DNA of 64,000 nucleotides, from positions 5,090,996 through 5,154,995 of the forward strand of contig CM019713.1 of the NCBI GenBank assembly GCA_009760885.1, written 5' to 3'. The first letter of the stretch is position 1. Every line of letters begins with the position of its first letter. The notes beneath the pieces were generated by a model. It searched no databases. It was given only the letters and a program-made list of their open reading frames with translations, and had not been told where the DNA came from. The translations under genes were made by a program, and so were the position numbers. Below are positions 1 through 11,100 of this stretch, piece by piece. The DNA is from Achatina immaculata (taxonomy: Eukaryota > Mollusca > Gastropoda > Stylommatophora > Achatinidae).

Positions 1-119
1 TTCCCTTGCTTCTGTTTCTGTAGCAGTCTGATAGTTTTTTTACCAGATAGGGTTTCTGGCCCTATGCTGAACCCTCCTTAGTCGCCTTTTACGATCATGC
101 ATGGTAGGGTACAGTGGTC

Positions 120-1550
120 CTATTCTTTGCAGATCCCGGGTACCACACGGGGGAATTTTCTTAATATGGCTAGTTTTTTTCTGGCTTTTGTTTCTGCACT
201 GTTGATGTGTTGCTTCCACGTCAGTTTTGAGTCAAGAGTCACTCCTAAGTAAGTGGGTTGATTGTCCATCCTTAAGGGTATTTCATTTACAAAGATCTTA
301 CCTGCTTTCTGTTTAGATGAGAGGGTGAACAGAGTGGTACTTGATTTCTCTGTGTTGATACTTACACACCATTTGTTTGTCCATGATGTCAAGATGTCTG
401 CTGCTCTTTGGAGTCTCTGTGTAGCAACTGTCGCATATTCATCTGTACACCACATGACCAGATCATCTGCATACAGTGCCGCTTTGATTCCATAGGGAAG
501 TTCCTTGACCAGGTCATTAATGAATACAAGGAATAGTGTAGGCGAAAGGACTCCTCCTTGTGGTACACCGTGTCGCAGAAGTACTTTCTGGCTTTTGTGT
601 CCATCCATTACTACTCTAGCTCTTCTATTGTGTAAATAGGACTTTATCCAGTTGTACAGTCTTCCATTCACATTGCAGTTTCTTAGTTTCCACAGCAGGC
701 CTTTTTTCCATACTTTATCAAAGGCTTTCTTCAGGTCTATCCACGCTGCTAGTACAAGGTTTTTCTCTTGGAATGCATCCTCAATCTCTTGAGAGAGATA
801 GGTCACTTGATCTTCCGTACTGTAGTACTGCCTAAATCCTGCTTGTTGTGGAACGAGAAGGTTTTCACTTTCTAGGTACCATTTTAGCCTCAGGTCAATG
901 ATGTGTTCCATCGTTTTGCATAGGCAGCTAGTGAGACTGATTGGCCTGTAGCTGGAGGCAGTATCACTGTTTTTCCCTGGTTTTAGCAGTGGTACCATGC
1001 TTGCTTCCTTCCAGATTTGAGGTAACTTACCTGTGCTCCAGCACATATTGAAAATATCCAACAGCTTTCCCATTGCTGCCATTCCCAGGTTCTTGATCAT
1101 TTCATTGGACACTCCATCTGGTCCTGGTGATTTCCTTGGTTTCAGTTTACTAACTGCTAGGTCTAACTCACTGCGTGTGATTGGTGCATCCATGACCTCT
1201 ACTTTTCTGACTTGTTCCTCCTCTTTCTGTGGCTCGATGCGCACTGGATGGATATCAATGTTGCAGTCCTGTGCAAACATGCGAGCAAAGTGATCTGCTA
1301 CCTGCTTACCTGTAAGAGTTTTCCCATCCTCTATTAGTGTAACCTTTGTACTTCTTCCAGTACTCTCATCATTTAACTGTTTGATTAGTTTCCACAGTTT
1401 CCTTCCATCCTTTTCAAAGTTTAGGGACTCTGTTTTCTCTCTCCAACTTTCCCGTCTAGCTTGCAGCTTTGCTCTCTGAAATTTGGCCTTAGAATGTTGG
1501 TAATTATTGTGGTGTTCTTGGCATGGTCTATTTTCTGCTTGCTTTTGAGC
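120..1550 (-). pseudogene. L-A reverse transcriptase domain
   Basis: Open RT frame; the first Met is at 1280, but the same frame is open upstream to about 1550, so that Met is not a true start. Visible RT blocks in order: KSPGPDGVSNEMIKN, YRPISLTSCLCKTME, QAGFRQYYSTEDQ, WIDLKKAFDKVWKKGLLW (first catalytic Asp), GVPQGGVLSPTLFLVFINDL, and ALYADDLVMW (the catalytic YADD). Then come the thumb words YLGVTLDSKLTWKQHI. The frame ends at 120 just where the similarity ends. Palm and fingers are complete, so this is a young copy. It lies upstream of the first DNAI7 exon seen in the window and is antisense to that gene. Confidence 0.87.
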
Positions 1551-2539
1551 TCTTCCACGTCATCATGGAGTTTTCCCAGCTCACTAGACCAGTATGGTTT
1601 ATAGTCCCTGCGAGCTCCTCTGGGAATGGTTTCACGAGTGGCCTGAAGGATACAAGCATTGAATTCCTTCACTATGCTGTTAATATCCTTACCTTCTATG
1701 GACAGCTGTCCCACCAGGATACCTGTATGATGTCTGTACACTGTCCAGTTTGCTTTTTTATAGTTCCATCTGGGGAGAGGGCTACTGGTGTTAAGGAGTT
1801 CATTTTCTATTGTCAGGAAGACTGGTCGATGGTCGCTACCTCCAAGTTGTTTTCCAACTTCACGTGTAATGTTCCACTTCAGATCTGGAGAGTGGAATGC
1901 CAGATCTGGTGTTGATTTTGTATGCCAAGCCCTTGTATAAAATGTTGGGGGATCCATTGGCTGGTTGATCAGGAGAAGTCCATTATCATCCTGCCAGCTC
2001 TCAACTTCCTCTCCTCTCTTGTCTATGTGGTCATAGCCCCAGCTCTGGGAATGGCTGTTAAAATCACCACAGACCATCAGTCTCTCTTTGTGTGGGATTG
2101 TTTCTAAAGCAAGTGGGCGGTCATTAGGACAGTAATAGTTAAGGAGGTGGAAATCTGTATTACTACTTTTTAGATGGATCATCTGGTATTCGGCTCCTTC
2201 CATGTACACTCCCACCTGAGATGCACTGATGTTATTCTTAACAAGTGTGAGTACTCCTCCTTTTCTTCTGTCCTGTCGGTCTGATCTAAAACACTGGTAT
2301 CCTCTGATTTTAAAAGCAGCATCTTTGGTTAGGTGTGTCTCCTGTATGCAGCATATACTTACCTGCTCTGCAAAAAGTATGTTCTCTAGTTCAACCTTTT
2401 TGCTATAGCCATCTCTAACACTGCTGACACCCTCAGCATTCCACTGCATTATTTTAAGTTCTTGCTTTTTGGCTGTTTTCTTCTGTTGTATTTTTTGGCC
2501 AGTAGCTCTACTCTCATGTTTCCTGACTCCACAAGACAA
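1421..2539 (-). pseudogene. L-A endonuclease domain (exo/endonuclease/phosphatase fold)
   Basis: A 372-codon open frame holding the LINE endonuclease, which nicks target DNA to prime reverse transcription. Visible motifs in order: MQWNAEG near residue 31 (metal-binding Asn), CIQETHL near 65 (catalytic Glu), CGDFNSHSQSWGYD in the middle (GDFN motif) and GSDHRPVF near 235 (catalytic SDH). All four blocks of the family are present, so the domain itself looks intact. The final 30 or so codons (about 1421-1545) are out of frame: another frame gives a charged, coiled linker that runs on into the RT. The N-terminal 25 residues are Lys/Gln rich. Called a pseudogene because of the frameshift. Confidence 0.85.
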
Positions 2540-2540
2540 A

Positions 2541-3470
2541 CTGAGAGGACCTCCAGTAGCAGTCCATTAAACAATACTAATAACACATGGACATTTTTTT
2601 TTTGTTACTGAAGATCATGGGTGCAATCTTTTGCCAGAAAGTGATGCAATGCCTATTTTTATCATTAATTGTGTGAAATTATAAATTTCCAACTTGAGAA
2701 CAAAACCATATGACTGCAGTTGCTTCTTTTTAATAAAAAAAAACTGTTTAAAACAACACATGCCTAGCTAAGAGCTAAAAGACTGCAAATGCTGTTTTTT
2801 TGAGCCTTCTTTTCATGAACATTTGGCATTTTCAGATCTTGAGTAACTTTAAGCTTATAGACATGCATAGACGCATACAAAGCAACAACAAAATACTGAT
2901 GCCAGTTTTTGCCTACTGCCTGACATATCTGGTGTCTTTAAAGTTCTTTGTTCTGTCTGATTCAGTATGTAGCCACATCTAATCTTTTTGAAAACTGAAC
3001 CATACACCTCTCAGTCTACCTGCATCTAATCTGACACCAGCAGAAGAAACTATAGAAGTGCTATAGAAGTGTTTTCCAGTGCTAGTAACTCTGTTAAACA
3101 GCACCATGAGCTTCTTCAGGTTCATATGTCTCCATCTATTGGCATAAATCAAGTAAATACTTTAAAGGTTTCTTTAAATTTTGGCATTTTTGTGTGTGTG
3201 TGCTTTGTCACAGTGAACTTACCATATCACTTTTCAGTTTGTACAGCAAAGCATGAGTACCAGTGTAGTGTAATTTTTGGCCATTTCTAATTTATGTTAC
3301 AGTGTCAAGAAAAATATTTATCAGTGCTGGTGTAATTCACTTGGGCTGTTATTAATTAGCAAATGAAGAATGCCTAAGGAAAGCCATTGAGAAATTAACC
3401 TTATAAACACATTATGAAGGAGACCGTTTAGGTTCATTGATCATATAAGAGAAGAGAAGGAATAAAAAAA
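2541..3470. other. Non-coding stretch, nothing recognised
   Basis: AT-rich sequence with short A and T runs. I searched it for an upstream DNAI7 exon ending in phase 2 and saw none that I could defend. Probably DNAI7 intron, since the next exon downstream starts with an acceptor. Confidence 0.5.
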
Positions 3471-3474
3471 TATC

Positions 3475-3640
3475 ATGACAGCAGGGAAAAATTGGATGAA
3501 GGAAAGGGAGAGGCAGACCAAGAGAGAAAATCTTAGATGGCTTAACAATAGAACTGGTGGAGAACATGAAAGATCAGAAACTGCGGAGAGACATGGTTGC
3601 TAATGCCTTCATCCATGGCACATGATGATAGTAATGATTA
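3475..3640 (+). mobile_element. LINE L-M 3' end fragment
   Basis: Short plus-strand remnant of a LINE C-terminus and tail. The sequence around 3495-3620 reads as a decayed version of the GRPRE...RW...WR..A..HGT ending seen in the better copies at 11988-12457 and 50305-50710. It ends in a GCACATGATGATAGTAATGA tail, matching the (ATG)n tails of those copies. Confidence 0.6.
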
Positions 3641-4084
3641 TTAATTTCCATTATAGTAACATGAGGAGAATTGAATCCATTGTTGATTAAGCTGTTTTTA
3701 ATTTTTGTTGCAATTCTCTCATGAGCATCCATGACCAGCAATTTTGCTTAAGTTGTTAATAAGCACTGTTAAAAAAAATTTAGATTGCAAGAAAATGTTC
3801 TGCTATTTTTTCTGTCACTGAACAGTATGTTAGTATGTTATTTCTAATAGTATCACATGACCACACTAAGTATGTTATTTTAATAGCATCACTATAGCAC
3901 ACTGTTATAATAATCCATGTACATAATTTGCTTGATCTACAGTGCTTCTGTACCTTATCTCTGAAGCATATATTTCTGAGCAGTGGAAAATTTTGCCATG
4001 CCTTTGTGATGCCCAGAGCTTGCTATAAGAAAATCAGCATGACATACATGCATTTTCCTGGTTAACCTGGCTGTCAGTTTAATC

Positions 4085-4400
4085 TTGTTCTTGTTCTATC
4101 TTCCTGGAACTGTGAGCAGATGTTCTTTGCAGCTGATGCTGTGAAGCCACTGAGATACATTATTGTGTTGAATTAGGAGTGGGTTATGGTGGCTGTTTTT
4201 TTCAGAGAGCAGTGCTAAAAAAAAAAAAGCAGGGAGTGTGCAATACTTTTTTTTGCAGACTGAATGGAAACTTGGCAATCTCTGCCCTGTTAGCCAGGCT
4301 GGGATCTGTTAATTGGGGCATCAAGAGAGAAGCTGGACAAGGTCATTTGTCTGCTGTGGTTCGCTGACCCTGACACAAGCATGTCAGGTGTGGGTCACTG
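4085..4400 (+). repeat. Dispersed repeat R1, plus copy
   Basis: One of at least five copies of a roughly 340-bp interspersed repeat. Diagnostic words are TTCTTTGCAGCTGATGCTGT near 4120 and CCCTGTTAGCCAGGCTGGGA near 4285. Other copies: 44584-44715 and 51492-52439 (plus), 26470-26720 and 47108-47300 (minus). No tRNA-like promoter boxes or coding were recognised; SINE-like by size only. Confidence 0.65.
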
Positions 4401-4996
4401 AGCACTAAGTCAGACATTGCTTTCATGCCTATTAACTTAACTTAAAGTGGATACAGTGCTGATGAAGTCAGTCAGACTGCACATTCAACCTTTTTTGATT
4501 GTTAATAATGGCTCCATCAGTTTAGGAACATATTTGGAGCTCTGATTAAATAAATCTTCACTCAGTCCACAAAATAATATGGAGTTGATTAAAATGGCTT
4601 CTAGCAAGTTTTGGTGACAGAATGTTAATTTTTTTGTTTTCTAAATTAGTAACTTTTACTTGACACTTTCTATGCACTTGAAAATTTGAATGCTCGATGA
4701 GGATCAACAGATAATGTAATGAAGAGTCTCATCACTTAAAACATAGTTTCTACATATAAATCATATTTTCATTTCTTTTCCCATCATTTTGACAAGTTAC
4801 AACTAGTATAAATATAACATGATTTGTTTTTGTGTACTTGATTGAGAACGAGAGAGAACAGCACAGATATGGGTTATGACCCAGTGGTAGTCATATGAGT
4901 TTTAAAATAAATTTTTTTTTTAATTTGTAAGAAAGGACTAAAAATTTGGCTCTTGATGTTCAAAGTCTGGATTCAATTAATCAGTTTTTTTTTCAG

Positions 4997-5103
4997 TCTT
5001 CCGAGTGATGTTTTATTTCTGGAGAAGCCACAGGTTGGTCGCTGGGACAGTGAAAGAAAGCTGTGGAGCACCAAAGGATTTTCAGATCTTGCCTATGCAG
5101 AGG
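4997..5103 (+). CDS. DNAI7: DNAI7 exon a (first in window)
   Basis: Acceptor is a long T tract ending TTTCAG. The exon enters in phase 2 (one base completes a codon), codes 35 residues including GRWDSERKLWSTKGFSDLAY, and leaves in phase 1 at donor GTAATT. Confidence 0.8.
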
Positions 5104-8100
5104 GTAATTTTATTTCCTTTCCTATCTATATTTTTCATGGTGAGCGTATAATTAGCAGTCAGTCTTAACAAAGTGTATCTAGGAAATCACACTTTTTAAA
5201 AATTTCTTTGACAATGAAAAAAATAATTATACTTTTTAATTAAAAAAAATGCGGCTCACATTTGCTCTTAACTTTTGATATACAAGGTTCAAAACACTTC
5301 TTTATACCTTTAACATTTAGTTTGTTTCTCTTGCATGAACAGCATTACATTGTTTCATTTTCTGCAATGCCTTTTGCAATATATGCTAGATATAGTTATC
5401 TTTTTTAATTGGGGATCATCTGATCAGAAGATGAATGCACTAGCAGCCTTACCACTGTGGCACCTTGATTTTAATAGTTGTCTTAAATAAACCAGCAAAG
5501 AATGTACTGAAATTTAAAAAAAAATTTTTTTCTGACATTTTGAAATCTCAGGTTACCTAGTTTTCACTCCCCCCCCCCCCCATCTTGTGCCAGGTTGTAG
5601 AATATGCAGGTCTTCTGTTGTTCTGAATCTCTATACATGTCAATGATGGAAGGGATTTGGTGGTAGCAGATGTTTTCAGAGATCTTTCAGTGCAGGACAG
5701 TGCACAGTTTCTTCTTCTTGTCACAGCTGTGAATGCTACATGGTGTGTGGTCTGTGATCACTTTATGCTAGTGTTGTGCCCTGTGCACAGCTTGAAGATT
5801 ATGAAAAGGTCAGTGTGACTTAGGCTATTGATGCTGTTTCTGGTGGTAGGTTATGGCAGATGTGCATTATATGGAATATTCCAGTTGTGTTACTGATCCT
5901 GTGATCTGTGATCCATCTATTGCTCTCAGCAGTCACCACATTTATTGAGTTTTATGGTTCTAATGTTTGTGAAGTTGTGGTATAGTTGGCTCCATTTTTG
6001 CCTGGTCTATTTGTACATTCATTGCCTCTGATTCATAGAATGTACAGAGATTATAATATGTTTTAATAGTATTTGCTGAAGACTAGTAAGCTCATTTCAT
6101 TATGAGTTGCATCACAAAGTTTAAAAAAAAATTATTTAATAATCTTTGAGTGATCTTGCACAAGAAGTTCGTAGCAGTGAAAGGAATATTTCCTATCATT
6201 TACAGTTTGTCCTCATTGACCAGAGCATAAGATCAGTGCACAGTGTGTTTTCACTCTCCTGCTGTTTATACTACAAACCATTTCTAAAAAAAGTATTTTG
6301 ATGTCAAGTTTACTGCAGAGAATGAAGTGAGGAGCATTATGCTATCATAAAATATTTCCTTGAAGTGATACTAATCCATTAACTCTTTGCTATATATTTG
6401 TATGTATATTTATGTATATATATTTCAAGATGACACACGCAAACATTTATAATAAACATCAGGTTTTTATTAGAAGAAATGACAAGAGTTTATAGTTAGC
6501 TTATATTTTTGCGATTTGGATTTTGGAAACTAAATGGATATGGTTATTTTTTATCCAGTTAAAAAAAAAGCATTTAAAAGACTCATGATAAAAAAAAGTG
6601 TTAGTTCATTTATTTCCAGATCTGAATTTTCAACAGAATATTCTGCTATTACTAGATATAATCTGTTAAAAATGGTGAGAGAAGAAAGTGAAATTATTTT
6701 TATGCCCTTATCGATGATCTGCAAATGGATGCATCAGCAGCAGGCCATCTTGCTCACAACCAAGAGGCCTACAGGAGTGCTGTTAGGGAGGCAAAGTTCC
6801 GCAAGGGACATGCAAATGAATGAATGCATGATCGATGCTGTACCTGTGATATAGCATCGTACATATTGTCTAGGCAGCTCTGTCTTTTGCTCATATACTG
6901 AATGTGTTATCACTGAAGAGTGCAACTGAAGTGCAGCAAATAACCAAAAGTGGCTAATGAAAATATAAGATATTTTACAATATGTAACTGTATGTGTAGT
7001 ATAGATGGTATGCAGAAAGTGGTTAAGTGGTCATCGGAAAAGCAAGCTTGATTTTGCATCATCTTCTTCTTTGTTTTTCGCCCTCAAAAGGGTGGTAGGT
7101 GTATTGTGTTGCAGTTATGTGCCCATTTAGTCCAACAAACTTCAGCTTGATACATTTTTAGGACTGGGTTCGTCTTCCCACAGAATCTACAGTCCCCATT
7201 CACTTGGCCAGACTCCTGTCTGTTTCCAGGGGCATCACTAGGAGTAGAATAGGAATTTGGCTGGCAGTGGCTCACCAACCCTGACATAAGCAATCAGCTA
7301 TGGGTTGCTGACTGCTGTCTGTTTCCAAGGGCATCACTAGAAGCAGAATAGGATTTTGGCTGGCTGTGGCTCACCAACCCTGACATAAGCAATCAGCTAT
7401 GAGTTGCTGACTGCTGTCTCATTCGGCTTGAGTGCATCTTTGCACCTGTTTGTATGGTCTGAACACAGTATAATATGATGTTAAAAACTGGTCTGGCATA
7501 TGCACAGAATGTAAATGTACAAGCTAAGATAAAGATAATTATGCCTATAGATGTATCTGGATGACTGAGATTCATCTACACAGCGTGCCTATTTTAAAGT
7601 TGCTAGCTCCTGTGATGATTTTAAATGACCCTGCCCATTCGTTTATTTCACAGAGACCAGAACATTCTCTTTTAAGACAGCTCAGTTTGGAGCATTGTGC
7701 CTGCTTCAGAATGCTCATTATAGCATGCCTTACCAGTCTTGGGAAATTAGACCACACAGCTTGAACAGTGCCGTCTTTACCATCACAACAAACACTATTG
7801 AAATCAAGATTGAAATAAAGGTTTGACTGTTGCACATATTTTGACTGCTGTCATTCTTGTTTTGACTGCTGTTCTAACCACTAAGAAAAATATGGCACTA
7901 GATTTAGTACAGACTGGAGCAGAAATTTTGTAAGCATATCCATGTAGGTGTGCAGAATATCTTTCATTAAAAAAACTGCAGCAAGTAGAAAGAAAGTTTA
8001 AAAGATTAGAAAAGATGAATAATGATTAAAAAAAAAGTTCCTGAGAAGGGTACCATGATAATTTATAACAAAAGAAGAGACATTATTTTTCCAAACGTAC

Positions 8101-11100
8101 AGAAGAATATATTAGTATTTGTTTCAATAATCAGAAATTATGTCTAGATAATATAAAAAAGCATAATAAACCTGTTTTTAAAAAAAGTAATGTACAGATG
8201 GAAAAATAGAAAAGCATTTGCATTTATTGGAAACGGCAAGGATCTCATAAAATAGAGAAGCATGATTGTCAGTGCTATCTGGCATGGCACATAATTATGT
8301 ATATATAATATCGTTGATGAACTGAAATGGCCAACCAAGGACAAATATGATTGAAGAAAGTTTATCTGTACCTTTGTTCTTCATAAAGAACCTCCGCAGG
8401 ATGAGAGTAAAACACTACACACTTCTGTGTGCACTTCTGGTAATCCTTATTACCAGATCTGATCGGATTAAGGAGTAGAAATAAAGGGAAAGACCCAGGG
8501 AAGCTTTGCATTCTGTTAAGATTGTTTTGATTTGTGTCACTCTTGTTTTGACTGCTGTCACATCCTTTGTTCTGACTTTCACCATCCTTATTTTGACTAC
8601 TTTCACTCTTAACTGCTATAACCCTTGTTTTGCCTTCTGTTACTCTTGTTTTAACTGCTTTCACCCTTATTTTAACTGCTATCATTCTCATTCATGTTTA
8701 TCAACCTCTTAGTTCAACCTAAATATCATTAAACATCATGATAATCTAGAGAAGACCATCTTGGAAGGGTACATAATGGGAAAAAGAAAGAGAGGAAGAC
8801 CAAGGTGAAGATGGTTGCAAGACATTGTTGATGATCTGCAAATGGATGCATCAGCAGCAGGCTATCTTGCTCACAACTGAGAGGCCTACAGAAGTGCTGT
8901 TTGGGAGGCAAAGTTCCTCAAGGGACATGCAAATGAATGAATGAACGAGTTCAGCCTAATCTGTAGATATTTTTGTTTCGATAACCTCAGAGTGAAATTG
9001 TTGTTAACAGCTGTATTTAGAAACATAGTATTGTAATTGCATTTATTTTTCTGTAGTTCAGTAATCAGTTTTGTTATATTTCCAATAAAAAACTGTATGG
9101 TAGCATTAATATTTTTTCCTGTTAAATGTAAATAATTTAACCTAATAGGATGAACTCTGCTGCCTCAGTGAGCCAAAAGACAGGCCAGAGTTAAATTCAG
9201 TCAGAAATAAATGGGTCACACCAGCTGTGCTTATTAAGGTAAGTTTACACATTGTCAGTCATGAGTGAGTATGATTTTCATTATGTTTATAGAATTATGC
9301 GAGGCTGAAATAAAAGCAGACATGGGTGACAAAATTGTATTGTCTTTGCTCTATGACTTCTATATAACTGCTAACCTGAGTTCTTGTAGTTAGTAAGCAG
9401 AATGGATAATGAAAATCTGCCATATAGTAAGAACACACAGAAGATACAGTGGTTGGCCCATATTGTCCATGACCAGTTGGCACATTAGAGAGTGATGTGG
9501 TCAGTACTAGGCAACCTCTCCTTCCAAAGCTCCAGAAGGAGTCAAGTACCCATTTCTACAACTGGGTTTGCTGGGGTACCTTTGGTTGAGATCTGAACCA
9601 ACAGCTTTAGCCATGAGAAATGAGTGCACAGACCACTTCACTACTCAAAACAAGAGTTCATAAAATGGCTGTAGGTGTTTAAAATCATGGAGCCTAACTG
9701 GTTGAGGAATTGATTTCACTGAATTTCCAGAGTGAATCCAGGAAACTTACTTCTCAGTAGACTCCACTACCTTAGAGGACACATTGGGACCTTCCAAATT
9801 AGTCAGTCTAAAGAAGCACACCAGCTGCATCATCAGGTGGTGGAATCTATGGTTTGTTTCCCTGATAATTTTGTACTCCCTCAAATCCCTCTATGCTTCC
9901 AGTAAAATTTTATGTGCAATTTTTTCATCATGTAATATGAGGTGATCTATTAAATCATGATTTTCAGAATTAGACTTGCCAGTTGTTAGCAACAAGGTAG
10001 ATTATTCATAAGTTCTGGCTGAGTTGTTCATGTGATCTCTCTTTTTTTTTAACTCCTTTTGGCTCTAGATGATGAAAATGGCAGGTCTCAGCATTTTTCC
10101 CAATGAAGATTCATCAGAGTTTGTCCAAAAGCCCAAGGTGATAATACTTTGTGTCATTTATTGTCTTGTTTTCCCATTATTTTTTTTTACCATCCTTTTG
10201 CTGTATCTCTCCTTTTTTTTGAAAAGGGGGCTAGACAATGTTGCAAGAATGGAAAGCAGCCTCATCCCAGAGCAAATATAATGTAGGGGAGCTTTTGGAG
10301 AGGAAATTATGTGGTAAACCAAACTTGAAATAAAAGGACACCTGTAAAGTTTTCATGACACATTTTTCTATCAACCACAAGAATGTATAAAAACTAGCAA
10401 CAAAAAAAAATATATGACATAAAAAGCAACTGCATCATTTTATGAGAAAATGTCTAAAAAATTGAACCAGAGGATGTTTACAAGGAGACTTGACCTTCCC
10501 TACTCCTTTGCAACAAGCACCACCACAATTAAATCAGACAGCTGGTGGAAATCAGGTATAAATGCTGTAACTGACACTTTTAAAAATAATTATGCATACC
10601 ATAGGTGTTTTTTTTTAAAGATTCATCCATGAAAATAATGGTTTTGTAAATTTTCATGAACTAACTTGCTTTAACTTTTGCACTTTTTTTTTTATTTCAG
10701 ATTGCTTACAAGGTAGATGTTACAATGGAGTTTACAATCTGATAGTTATGTTCTGTCTCTTACAACAGAGTTTACAATCTGATAGTTATGTTCTGTCTCA
10801 AAATGTGTTGAAATTGTACTACTCAGGATGTGGTCATGTTGTTTCATGTAGCAGTTTTCACTTTTATTTGATCTCTCAGAATGTGGTCATGTTGTTTCAT
10901 GTAGCAGTTTTCACTTTTATTTGATCTCTCAGAATGTGGTCATGTTGTTTCATGTAGCAGTTTTCACCTTTATTTGATCTCTCAGAATGTGCTCATGTTG
11001 TTTCATGTAGCAGTTTTCACTTTCATTTGACTTCTCAGAATGTGCTCATGTTGTTTCATGTAGCAGTTTTCACTTTCATTGATCTCTCAGAATGTGCTCA

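Larger units (their letters stand above)
1..2540 (-). mobile_element. LINE L-A: non-LTR retrotransposon with endonuclease and reverse transcriptase
   Basis: Minus-strand copy of a non-LTR retrotransposon. Read on the minus strand, an apurinic-type endonuclease (2539 to about 1500) is followed by a reverse transcriptase (about 1550 to 120), the order of LINE ORF2. The two parts are in different frames and join through one frameshift near 1545-1555, at a run of four A residues; the linker then reads openly into the RT. Below base 120 the expected thumb continuation stops. The last 119 bases hold a tail with the word CATGCATGATCGTAAAAGGC on the minus strand, which does not look like RT coding. 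Jockey/CR1-like group is my inference from the RT motifs; the clade was not tested. Confidence 0.88.

Noticed and set aside
128..145. GATCCCGGGTACC looks like a cloning polylinker
   Set aside because: Only 13 bases fit and the flanks continue as repeat sequence, so vector contamination is not supported.
8362..8691. Repeating SQNK/AVKTRV protein
   Set aside because: Translation of a minisatellite; no conserved start or domain.
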